Positions 1 to 6,146 of a DNA stretch of 8,860 nucleotides are shown piece after piece. The translations under genes and the position numbers were made by a program. The stretch is from positions 1 through 8,860 of the forward strand of contig JAFAPL010000625.1 of NCBI GenBank assembly GCA_019247135.1, written 5' to 3'. This DNA is from Chloroflexota bacterium. Its GTDB lineage: Bacteria; Chloroflexota; UBA6077; CF-72. Below the pieces are notes generated by a model. It was not told where the DNA came from, did not search any database, and saw only the letters and a program-made list of their open reading frames with translations. Within the stretch, counting starts at the first letter, position 1. Each line of letters begins with the position of its first letter.

Positions 1-813
1 GGTCTGAATGACCGGCGCGCCGTGAGCGATCGCGCGTGCCAATAAGGCCAGAGGAGCCGGCCCGCCGCCCAGCAGCACGCAGCGCAACGTGTTCGGAAAC
101 GGCGTTGAGCCGCGCTCTTGCAGCATGCGATCGAGCATCGTGCTCACCACGGAAACGATCGTCGTGCCCGCATCAAGAGAGGCGTTGACGGCTGCCGCGT
201 CGAAGCGCGGGTGGACGTCGGCGGTGATGCCGTAGATGGCGCAGCGCAGCACGATAGCCAGCCCGCCGACGTGAAAAAGCGGCATGCAGGCAAGCCACCT
301 GTCGGTGGGCATGAGGCCGAGGTTCAGCGCGGACGCGACGGCGCTCCACCAGTGATTGCCATAGGTGAGTACGGCACCTTTGGGTCGGCCGGTTGTCCCG
401 GAGGTGTAGATGATGCTGTGCGGCGCGTCGAGGTCGAACTGTCGCGCGCTGGCAGCCGCGCGGGGCGCGTTGAAAAGCTCCCGGAGCAACGCTTCGTCCA
501 GGACGTGGGCGAGGTCGGCATCGGCGGTTTGCCAGGCGACTTCTGCCTCGGTCAGGCGCGTGTTGATCGGCACGAGAACGGCCCCGAGTCGTGCCACCGC
601 GTGCACGGCGACGACGTATGCCGCGCTGTTCGGTGCCCGCAGTCCAACGTGCTGCCCTGCGGCGACGCCGCGCTGCCGCAGGGAAGTGACGGCCGCATCG
701 ACGCGCGAGTCCAATTCCGAATACGTCAGCTTGCAGTCGTCAGTAGAGAGCCCCAGCCGCGTCGGCGTTATCTCTGCCCGCTGGCGCAGCCAGTCTGGAA
801 CGATCAGAGCCAC
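1..813 (-). CDS. menE: o-succinylbenzoate-CoA ligase MenE (partial, C-terminus beyond window)
   Basis: Adenylate-forming enzyme that activates o-succinylbenzoate with ATP and CoA in menaquinone synthesis; cytoplasmic. The minus frame is open for 271 codons to the window edge. I see the AMP-binding P-loop YTSGTTGRPKG at about residues 136-146, PLFHVGG at 178-184 and LLGGGPAP at 247-254. The frame leaves the window at VIQT, where the family continues into its YGxTE motif, so roughly the last 40% (rest of the adenylation core and the mobile C-terminal domain) is missing. The start is a GTG at 813-811, chosen because it begins the conserved N-terminal helix (VPDWLRQRAE) and overlaps the menA stop by 10 bp; no clear Shine-Dalgarno is visible, so translational coupling is likely. 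By sequence alone it could be another acyl-CoA synthetase. The adjacent menA and menB make MenE the best call. Confidence 0.88.
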   Translation of the reverse strand, partial: MALIVPDWLRQRAEITPTRLGLSTDDCKLTYSELDSRVDAAVTSLRQRGVAAGQHVGLRAPNSAAYVVAVHAVARLGAVLVPINTRLTEAEVAWQTADADLAHVLDEALLRELFNAPRAAASARQFDLDAPHSIIYTSGTTGRPKGAVLTYGNHWWSAVASALNLGLMPTDRWLACMPLFHVGGLAIVLRCAIYGITADVHPRFDAAAVNASLDAGTTIVSVVSTMLDRMLQERGSTPFPNTLRCVLLGGGPAPLALLARAIAHGAPVIQT

Positions 814-1703
814 AGGCTGGCGGCGAAGAGCACGCCGAAGGCCAGGTGCAGTTGGCCCGTGCGTTTGAGCGCCTTGTTCAACGGTCGACCGGAGGTTCGC
901 GACACATAGCGGAGGAGCCACACGGCGAGCGGCGCGCTGAGCCAGGGCAGCCAGAACCACGGGCCGCTCAGGCCCTGCAGGTAGACGATCAGCGGGACGG
1001 CGAATGCGCCGATGACACAGGCGAAGTACTCGATGCGGGTGTTGCGCGCGCCGATCAGGACGGCCAACGTGCGCTTGCGTACCGACCGATCGGTATCGAT
1101 ATCGCGGAGGTTGTTGACGATCAGGATGGCGGTAACCAACAGACCGGTGGGTATGCTGGCCCAGAGCACCAGCGGCGACACGCTCAGCGTCTGCACGTAC
1201 GCGCTGCCTACGACCGCCAGCACACCGAAAAAGAGGAAGCAGATCAGGTCGCCGAGCGAGTGATAGCCGTACGGCCAGGGGCCGCCCGTGTACAGAATCC
1301 CCGCCAGAATGCACAAGACCCCGATCAACAGGATTGGCCAGCCGGCGATGCTGATCAGGTACAGGCCGATCAATGCGGCGGCGCCGAACGTCAGGCACGT
1401 AGCGACCAGGACTTCGCGCGGGGTCACCAGGCCCGTTTGGGTGACGCGCATCGGGCCGAGCCGGTCGGCGGTGTCGGCGCCTTTGAGGAAATCGGACAGA
1501 TCGTTGGCGAAGTTGGTGCCAATCTGGATCAACAGCGACGCGATCAGGGCAGCAAGGAAGGGCCCGACCCGCAGCTCACGGCCGCCGTGCAGCGCGGCGG
1601 CCGTGCCGACGAGCACTGGCACGATCGCCGCGGGCAGTGTCGCGGGTCGAGCGGCCAGAAGCCAGACACGCGCGCCGCGTGGCGCAACAGCCGCGGCCGT
1701 CAT
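804..1703 (-). CDS. menA: 1,4-dihydroxy-2-naphthoate polyprenyltransferase MenA
   Basis: UbiA-superfamily membrane enzyme that joins a polyprenyl diphosphate to DHNA with loss of CO2, giving demethylmenaquinone. The 299-residue product has the usual family length and about eight or nine hydrophobic segments. The first Asp-rich prenyl-diphosphate/Mg motif is NDLSDFLKGAD at residues 67-77, followed by the MenA-typical TADRLGP. The second is NNLRDIDTD at 197-205. The ATG at 1703 was chosen because family similarity begins right after it (ARVWLLAARPATLPAAIVPV); a longer in-frame GTG start at 1799 would run the protein into the non-coding tandem repeat. Only a weak purine stretch precedes the ATG. 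The gene lies 281 bp downstream of menB and overlaps menE by 10 bp. UbiA-type prenyltransferases of other pathways are the alternative, but the men neighbours argue against that. Confidence 0.93.
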   Translation of the reverse strand: MTAAAVAPRGARVWLLAARPATLPAAIVPVLVGTAAALHGGRELRVGPFLAALIASLLIQIGTNFANDLSDFLKGADTADRLGPMRVTQTGLVTPREVLVATCLTFGAAALIGLYLISIAGWPILLIGVLCILAGILYTGGPWPYGYHSLGDLICFLFFGVLAVVGSAYVQTLSVSPLVLWASIPTGLLVTAILIVNNLRDIDTDRSVRKRTLAVLIGARNTRIEYFACVIGAFAVPLIVYLQGLSGPWFWLPWLSAPLAVWLLRYVSRTSGRPLNKALKRTGQLHLAFGVLFAASLWL

Positions 1704-1711
1704 CTGGCGAG

Positions 1712-2018
1712 TCTCGTCAGTCTGCAGTCGCAAGGCGCCGCCGCAGCTTGCCACCGCTCGCAGAAGACATCTGGCATGTGAAGGCGCCAGCCCGCGCACT
1801 GGAGTGCTCCGATCTCATGCAGCGCCGACATTGTCAGGGAACGGCGGGAATTTCAAATCGGCTCTCGTCAGTCTCGAGTCGCAAGCTGCCGCTGAGGCCT
1901 GCCAGCGCTCGCAGAACACACCTGGCAGCTGAAGGCGCCAGCCCGCGCACTGGAGTGCTCCGATCCCAGGCACCGCCGACATTGTCAGGGGAACCGCGGG
2001 AACTTCGAAAAATCGGGC
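1712..2018. repeat. 151-bp imperfect tandem duplication between menA and menB
   Basis: Two head-to-tail copies: A at 1712-1862 (151 bp) and B at 1863-2018 (156 bp, with 1-bp and 4-bp insertions). By hand count they are about 88% identical. A 36-bp block is identical in both (1779-1814 and 1930-1965), as is a 17-bp block CGCCGACATTGTCAGGG. The right end of copy B is the menB stop and last ten or so codons; the matching part of copy A is a decayed, non-coding version. Read on the minus (men transcript) strand, copy B can form a 7-bp stem (1922-1928 with 1899-1905); copy A keeps 5 of those pairs (1772-1776 with 1749-1753). The 151-bp period is not a multiple of three, so this is not a tandem protein repeat. 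Function unknown. Confidence 0.9.
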
Positions 2019-2815
2019 TTGCGTTTCTCCAGAAACGCGTTCTTGCCTTCTTTGGCTTCTTCGGTCAGGTAGTACAGCAGCGTCGCGTCGCCCGCGAACT
2101 GCTGGATGCCCGCCAGACCTTCAGTTGCCGCGTTGAACGCGCCCTTGATGAACCGAATCGCCGTCGGGCTTTTCTCCAGGATCTCGCGTGCCCACTGGAT
2201 GGCCGTGTCTTCTAATTCATCCAGCGGCACGACCGCGTTGACCAGGCCCATGTCGAGGGCTTCCTGGGCGTTGTACTGGCGACACAGGAACCAGATCTCT
2301 TTGGCTTTCTTGTCGCCGACCAGGCGTGCCAACAGTGTCGAGCCATAGCCGGCGTCGAAGCTGCCGACGCGCGGCCCTGTCTGGCCGAACCGCGCGTTGT
2401 CGGCGGCGATCGTCAGATCGCACACGACGTGCAGAACGTGCCCTCCGCCGATGGCGTAGCCAGCGACCACGGCGATGACTGGCTTCGGCAACAGGCGAAT
2501 CTGCCGCTGCAGGTCGAGCACGTTCAGTCGCGGCACACCGCGCGGATCGACGTAGCCACCTTCGCCGCGAATGCGCTGGTCGCCGCCCGAGCAAAACGCA
2601 TCCGGACCTTCGCCGGTCAGCAACACCACGCCGATGGAGGGGTCGTCGCGCACGTGAGCGAACGCCTCCTGCATCTCGAAGATCGTCTCGGGTCTGAACG
2701 CGTTGCGTACCTCTGGGCGATTGATGGTGATCTTGGCGATCGATTCGAAGTGCTCGTACCGAATGTCGGTGAACTTCTGAGAAAGTTCCTCAACCGCGTG
2801 CCAGGCGACAGGCAT
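1985..2815 (-). CDS. menB: 1,4-dihydroxy-2-naphthoyl-CoA synthase MenB
   Basis: Crotonase-fold enzyme performing the intramolecular Claisen (Dieckmann-type) ring closure of OSB-CoA to DHNA-CoA. At 276 residues it is family length. Visible landmarks are CSGGDQ at 75-80 (first oxyanion glycine region and the flexible loop that follows), AIGGGH at 121-126 (second oxyanion region), [15 protein letters not shown] at 145-159 and the C-terminal [12 protein letters not shown] typical of MenB. Gly147 in QTGP is the residue that marks type I, bicarbonate-dependent MenB (E. coli Gly156), where type II enzymes carry Asp. Asp154 in SFDAG is the conserved catalytic Asp. The ATG at 2815 lies 17 bp after the phosphatase stop; no strong Shine-Dalgarno is visible. 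Its last codons are inside the right copy of the tandem repeat. Confidence 0.97.
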   Translation of the reverse strand: MPVAWHAVEELSQKFTDIRYEHFESIAKITINRPEVRNAFRPETIFEMQEAFAHVRDDPSIGVVLLTGEGPDAFCSGGDQRIRGEGGYVDPRGVPRLNVLDLQRQIRLLPKPVIAVVAGYAIGGGHVLHVVCDLTIAADNARFGQTGPRVGSFDAGYGSTLLARLVGDKKAKEIWFLCRQYNAQEALDMGLVNAVVPLDELEDTAIQWAREILEKSPTAIRFIKGAFNAATEGLAGIQQFAGDATLLYYLTEEAKEGKNAFLEKRKPDFSKFPRFP

Positions 2816-2832
2816 GTGTGTACGTTAGCGTG

Positions 2833-3579
2833 CTAGTGGCGACGGACGACGACGGCCGTAGCGTTGTCGGCGCCGCCGCGCTCGACCGCTTCTTGCACCA
2901 GCCGTTCGGCAGCCTCCTGGGCAGTCGTTGACTCGCGTAGCAGTACGCCGATGTCCTGCTCGTCCAGGTAGCCGGTAACGCCGTCGGAGACCAGCACGAG
3001 CGCGTCACCACTCTCGAGACGCAATCCGCCGAACACGTCTACCTCCACATCGGGCGTGTTGCCAAGCGAGCGGGTCAGCAGGTTCCTGAACGGGCTGAAA
3101 CGCGCATCGCGCTCGCTCATCTGACCGTCGAGCACCTGCTGGTTCACCCAGGTGTGGTCGATGGTGACAAGCGTTGCTCGTCCGCCGGCAATGGCGTACG
3201 CGCGACTGTCGCCGACGTTCGCGATGGCGACCTCGCCCGTCGAGGACAGCAGTGCGCAAACGAGCGTCGTGCCCATGCCTTCTTTTTCACGGTCAGCGAG
3301 CGCCGCCTCCCAGATGGACGTGTTCGCGCGCTCGACGGCACGCGTCAGCCAGGCGTCGGGCGCGCGATGCACGTCTGGCTCGGCCAGTGCGCCTTTCAGC
3401 GCGTCGATCGCCAGTTCGCTGGCAACCTCGCCGGCCTCGTGGCCGCCCATCCCGTCTGCCACCGCGACCAGCACGGAGGCGTCGCGGCTCGCGGTGAGGA
3501 GCGCGTCCTCATTGGCTTCGCGGACCCGGCCAACGTCGGTCGCGGAGCCGATGTCGAGTCCGGCGGGCGGCTCGGTCAT
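2833..3579 (-). CDS. PP2C-family serine/threonine protein phosphatase
   Basis: Soluble bacterial PP2C (PrpC/Stp type), a Mn/Mg-dependent phosphatase acting on phospho-Ser/Thr proteins. The 248-residue length matches the single-domain bacterial form. Family motifs appear in order: REANEDA at 20-26, VADGMGGHEAGE at 40-51 (metal ligand Asp42 and Gly43), GMGTTLV at 101-107, NVGDSRAY at 121-128, DHTW at 141-144, LTRSLG at 168-173, LVSDGVTGYL at 196-205 (Asp199) and GGADNATAVVV at 235-245 (Asp238). All metal-binding acidic residues look intact. There is no signal peptide, membrane segment or sensor domain. Such genes usually sit next to a PASTA- or Hanks-type kinase or FHA gene; here none is visible and the gene leads a men cluster, with menB 17 bp downstream. 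It is divergent from the ABC-F gene across 136 bp. Confidence 0.95.
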   Translation of the reverse strand: MTEPPAGLDIGSATDVGRVREANEDALLTASRDASVLVAVADGMGGHEAGEVASELAIDALKGALAEPDVHRAPDAWLTRAVERANTSIWEAALADREKEGMGTTLVCALLSSTGEVAIANVGDSRAYAIAGGRATLVTIDHTWVNQQVLDGQMSERDARFSPFRNLLTRSLGNTPDVEVDVFGGLRLESGDALVLVSDGVTGYLDEQDIGVLLRESTTAQEAAERLVQEAVERGGADNATAVVVRRH

Positions 3580-3621
3580 TCTGCGTCGCCCCGCAATTGT
3601 CTCAGAACCGCGACTGGGCCG

Positions 3622-3629
3622 GTTATACT
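3622..3629. promoter_or_regulatory. Candidate back-to-back -10 elements between phosphatase and ABC-F genes
   Basis: TATACT at 3624-3629 on the plus strand is a good -10 match for the ABC-F gene. TATAAC (3627-3622) on the minus strand is equally good for the phosphatase. Neither has a convincing -35 at 16-18 bp; on the plus strand the nearest candidate, TTGTCT at 3597-3602, is 21 bp away. If the plus element is used, the transcript begins near 3636 and has a leader of about 80 nt. Confidence 0.4.
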
Positions 3630-3642
3630 TCCGTGACCCGCG

Positions 3643-3669
3643 GGCCCAGTCTGGCTGGGCCTCTTTGTT
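3643..3669 (+). terminator. Terminator-like hairpin in the predicted ABC-F leader (possible attenuator)
   Basis: GGCCCAG at 3643-3649 pairs perfectly with CTGGGCC at 3655-3661 around a 5-nt loop. The T-rich stretch TCTTTGTT (3662-3669) follows directly. It lies between the predicted -10 (3624-3629) and the ABC-F start (3716), so it would act on that gene's own leader. Another CTGGGCC at 3614-3620 could pair with the same left arm but lies upstream of the predicted transcription start. Confidence 0.5.
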
Positions 3670-3683
3670 GCGCCCGACTCGAG

Positions 3684-3696
3684 GCAGCCGGGCTGC
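3684..3696 (+). other. Second leader hairpin before the ABC-F ribosome binding site
   Basis: GCAGCC (3684-3689) and GGCTGC (3691-3696) form a perfect inverted repeat around a single base, so in RNA a 5-bp stem or shorter is realistic. It sits 5 bp before AAGGA (3702-3706), which is 9 nt from the ATG at 3716 and sets that start. With the upstream hairpin it makes a structured leader. Confidence 0.35.
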
Positions 3697-3715
3697 TCTC
3701 TAAGGAACTACAGCC

Positions 3716-5392
3716 ATGCTGCGCATTTCACACTTGAAGAAGTCCTACGGCGGCCACGAGGTGCTGAAGGACGTCTCACTCGAGATCGGCGACCGCGACA
3801 AAGTTGCCCTGGTCGGCCCAAATGGGGCCGGCAAATCGAGTCTGCTCAAAATCGTCGCGGGCATGCTGGATGCCGACGAGGGCTCCGTCCGAGTCCAGGG
3901 CGAGGCGAGCCGGGACACGGCATATCTGCCCCAGGATGCGGGTGTGCGCAGCGGCCGGACCTTGTGGGACGAGATGCTCTCCAGCTTTCCTGAATTGCAG
4001 GCGGCACACGCTGAGCTGACCGGGCTCGAGACCGATATCGCCGAGGCCGCAACGGATGGGGATTCCGACAAGCTGCAGACATTGATCGACCGCCAGGGCA
4101 CCCTGCTGGAGCGGTTCGAGCAGCTTGGCGGTTACGCGGTGGAAGCTGAGGTCGCCAAAGTACTGGCCGGACTGGGTTTTCGGAGCGAGGACCGCGACAA
4201 GTTGACCGAGGCGTTCTCGGGCGGCTGGCAGATGCGCATCGCGTTGGCGAAATTGCTGGTCCGCAAGCCAGGGCTGCTACTGCTCGACGAGCCAACGAAC
4301 CATCTCGATCTGGCGGCTTGCGAGTGGCTGGAGGGCTATCTGGCGGAGTACCCGGGCCTGATCCTGGTCGTCTCACACGATCGCTACTTCCTGGACCGTG
4401 TGACGGGCCGCACCATCGAGCTCGACGCGGGCGTGGCGACCGATTACCGCGGCAACTACAGCTACTACCTGGCGGAAAGCGCGCGTCGTCGGGCCGAGCA
4501 CAAGGCCGCGTACGACCGCCAGCAGAAGTACATCGCGCGCCAGGTCGCGTTCATCAATGCAACCAGGGCGAATGCCGCCCGCGCCGCACTCGCCAAGAGC
4601 CGTGAGCGAGCACTGGAGAAGCTCGAGCGTATCCCCGCGCCCAAGCCCGAGCCGCCGCGCATCACGCTGCGACTGGCGAGCGGCAAGCGCGCACCCGACC
4701 GCATTCTGACGGTCGAGGGCGTGGCCAAGGCGTTCGGCAAGAATACCGTGTTACGCGGACTGTCTCTGAATATCGACCGCGGCGACCGCATCGCGCTGGT
4801 CGGACCCAACGGAGTCGGCAAGTCGACGCTGCTGCGCATCCTCGCCGGTCTGGACAAGCCTGATAAAGGCAAGCTCACGCTGGCGGACGACGTCAGCGTC
4901 GGCTACTACGCGCAGGACCAGTCCCAGACGCTGGACGAGGCACTCAGCGTGGTGGACGAGGTGCTGGCGCACGCGCCCTCCGGTTGGAGCGTGGAGTCAA
5001 TACGCGGCTTGCTGGCGCGGTTCCTGTTCACGCAGGACGACGTGTTCAAGCTGATCGGCGCGCTCTCGGGCGGCGAAAAATCGCGTCTGTCGCTGGCGAA
5101 ACTGCTGCTGCGGCCGCGCCAGCTGTTGCTGCTCGACGAACCGACCAATCATCTCGACGTGCCGTCTAAAGACGAGCTCGAGCGCGCGTTGAACGACTAC
5201 GCAGGCGCGGTGATATTTTCGTCACACGACCGCTTCTTGCTCGACCGTGTGGCCACCAAAGTCGCGGAGCTGGAGAATGGAAAGCTGCGGCTGTACCACG
5301 GCGGCTGGACGGCGTACCGCGAAACAAAAGGCGATTTGCCTGGCCCGCTGGCGCGCGAGCGCGTCGAGGCAGCGAGCACCGCGGCAGCGTAG
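3716..5392 (+). CDS. ABC-F family ATPase (ribosome-associated, EttA/Uup/YkpA-like)
   Basis: Cytoplasmic ATPase with two ABC domains and no membrane segments, 558 residues. ABC1 has Walker A GPNGAGKS (34-41), signature SGGWQ (169-173), Walker B LLLLDE (187-192) with TNHLD, and H-loop His221. ABC2 has GPNGVGKS (363-370), LSGGEKS (450-456), LLLLDE (470-475) and His504. Both catalytic Glu and both His are present, so it should be active. The charged linker at about 245-315 (QQKYIARQVAFI, then Arg/Lys/Ala-rich) is the P-site tRNA-interaction motif of ABC-F proteins. There is only a short Ala-rich tail, not a C-terminal coiled coil as in Uup. AAGGA lies 9 nt before the ATG. ABC-F proteins act in the ribosomal E site as translation factors or antibiotic-resistance factors; I cannot assign the subfamily. 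infC follows, 100 bp downstream. Confidence 0.95.
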   Translation: MLRISHLKKSYGGHEVLKDVSLEIGDRDKVALVGPNGAGKSSLLKIVAGMLDADEGSVRVQGEASRDTAYLPQDAGVRSGRTLWDEMLSSFPELQAAHAELTGLETDIAEAATDGDSDKLQTLIDRQGTLLERFEQLGGYAVEAEVAKVLAGLGFRSEDRDKLTEAFSGGWQMRIALAKLLVRKPGLLLLDEPTNHLDLAACEWLEGYLAEYPGLILVVSHDRYFLDRVTGRTIELDAGVATDYRGNYSYYLAESARRRAEHKAAYDRQQKYIARQVAFINATRANAARAALAKSRERALEKLERIPAPKPEPPRITLRLASGKRAPDRILTVEGVAKAFGKNTVLRGLSLNIDRGDRIALVGPNGVGKSTLLRILAGLDKPDKGKLTLADDVSVGYYAQDQSQTLDEALSVVDEVLAHAPSGWSVESIRGLLARFLFTQDDVFKLIGALSGGEKSRLSLAKLLLRPRQLLLLDEPTNHLDVPSKDELERALNDYAGAVIFSSHDRFLLDRVATKVAELENGKLRLYHGGWTAYRETKGDLPGPLARERVEAASTAAA

Positions 5393-5412
5393 CCACGACA
5401 GTGGGATTTCGA

Positions 5413-5427
5413 GGGGGTAATACCCCC
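5413..5427 (+). terminator. Strong GC hairpin between ABC-F and infC genes
   Basis: GGGGGTA (5413-5419), one A, then TACCCCC (5421-5427): a perfect inverted repeat that in RNA gives a 5- or 6-bp stem with a tiny loop. It lies 20 bp after the ABC-F stop and just before the predicted infC -35. It is followed by CTTGAGC, not a T run, so it is at best a weak or atypical terminator or a 3-prime-end stabilising hairpin. Confidence 0.45.
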
Positions 5428-5428
5428 C

Positions 5429-5456
5429 TTGAGCGAGATTCGCTGTGACGTAAACT
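5429..5456 (+). promoter_or_regulatory. Candidate infC promoter
   Basis: TTGAGC (5429-5434, 4/6 to the -35 consensus), a 16-bp spacer, then TAAACT (5451-5456, 4/6 to the -10). Predicted initiation near 5463 would leave a leader of about 30 nt before the ATC start at 5493. The match is moderate; its support is its position between the hairpin and infC. Confidence 0.4.
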
Positions 5457-5476
5457 CCCGGGCGTTCATCACGCCT

Positions 5477-5483
5477 GGGAGGT
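5477..5483 (+). promoter_or_regulatory. Shine-Dalgarno deciding the ATC start of infC
   Basis: GGGAGGT is a near-perfect anti-SD match, 9 nt upstream of the ATC at 5493. It sits in TGGGAGGTACCCA (5476-5488), whose ends can pair (TGGG with CCCA) around an AGGTA loop, so the site could be partly masked. It is 27 nt from the alternative ATT (5511) and about 90 nt from the downstream GTG (5574), which disfavours both. Confidence 0.65.
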
Positions 5484-5492
5484 ACCCAACTC

Positions 5493-6146
5493 ATCGCGAG
5501 CCCTCGATCAATTCCACAACGACCGCCCGGGCAGTCCGGGCCGCGCGTCGACGACCAGATCCGCGTCCCGGAGGTGCGGGTCATCGACGAAAACGGCGAG
5601 CAAGTCGGCGTGCTTGCGACGAGCGAAGCGCTCGAAATGGCACGCTCGCGCGAGCTGAACCTCGTCGAAGTTGCACCAAACGCGGTGCCGCCAGTGTGCC
5701 GCATTCTGGACTACGGCAAGTTCAAATACGAGGAGGAAAAGAAAGAGCGAGCGGCAAAAAAGCACCAGCACACATCGGAGCTCAAGGAGCTGCGGCTACG
5801 GCCGCGCACCGACGACCACGATCTGCAGGTGCGAGCGCGCGCGGCACGACGCTTCCTTGAAGAGGGGCACAAGGTGCGTCTGGTGGTTCGCTTCAGGGGA
5901 CGCGAATCAACCCATCCCGAAGTTGCGCGGGCGCAAATCAACGCCATCGCCGAGTCGCTCACCGATATCGCGGTGGTCGAGCGGGCACCTGAGATGGAGG
6001 GGCGTGGCATGTACGCGATCCTTGCTCGCGGCAAACCACGCGAAGGTGCAGCCAGACCGGTCGGCGCACGACAGGCGCCGTCTACGAATTCCGCGAACGC
6101 GATGACTGCCACGACCGCGACGGAGGCCACGGCGTCAGCTAGCTGA
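5493..6146 (+). CDS. infC: Translation initiation factor IF-3 (non-AUG ATC start)
   Basis: IF3 binds the 30S subunit, keeps 50S from joining and checks the start codon-anticodon match. From the ATC the product is 217 residues. The N-domain begins at RVDDQIRVPEVRVID (18-32) and continues through LVEVAPNAVPPVCRILDYGK at about 57-76; both are hallmark IF3 stretches. After a Lys/Glu-rich linker, the C-domain runs from ELKELRLRP (about 96) to about 180. A tail of some 35 Ala/Thr/Ser-rich residues follows and is unusual. The downstream GTG at 5574 would remove the start of the N-domain, so the start must be upstream; a TAA at 5451 closes the frame, and between them no ATG or GTG is in frame. ATC with GGGAGGT 9 nt upstream is best; ATT at 5511 is an alternative. 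AUU and AUC starts are known in infC and allow IF3 to repress itself. rpmI and rplT are not downstream. Confidence 0.93.
   Translation: MASPRSIPQRPPGQSGPRVDDQIRVPEVRVIDENGEQVGVLATSEALEMARSRELNLVEVAPNAVPPVCRILDYGKFKYEEEKKERAAKKHQHTSELKELRLRPRTDDHDLQVRARAARRFLEEGHKVRLVVRFRGRESTHPEVARAQINAIAESLTDIAVVERAPEMEGRGMYAILARGKPREGAARPVGARQAPSTNSANAMTATTATEATASAS

Noticed and set aside
118..909. Long plus-strand open frame
   Set aside because: It runs antisense to menE, which has clear AMP-binding motifs on the minus strand; the plus translation is Arg/Gly/Asp-rich with no recognisable domain. GC-rich coding DNA commonly opens such frames.
846..1781. Plus-strand 311-codon open frame
   Set aside because: Antisense to menA, whose membrane segments and two Asp-rich motifs establish the coding strand; the plus product is Gln/Arg/Asp-rich low complexity.
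1704..1799. GTG start giving menA 32 extra N-terminal residues
   Set aside because: The extension is encoded by repeat copy A, is not MenA-like, and its counterpart in copy B is not linked to any gene. The ATG at 1703 fits the family N-terminus.
1712..2018. CRISPR array or T-box/riboswitch
   Set aside because: Only two long, degenerate adjacent copies with no unique spacers, so not CRISPR. I could not find T-box or other riboswitch consensus motifs on either strand.
1288..2215. Plus-strand open frames crossing the menB-menA gap
   Set aside because: They run through menA antisense and both repeat copies; the repeat period shifts the frame between copies, so the repeat is not coding.
5574..5576. 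GTG as the infC start
   Set aside because: It would remove RVDDQIRVPE, a conserved IF3 N-terminal stretch, and has no Shine-Dalgarno at a suitable distance.
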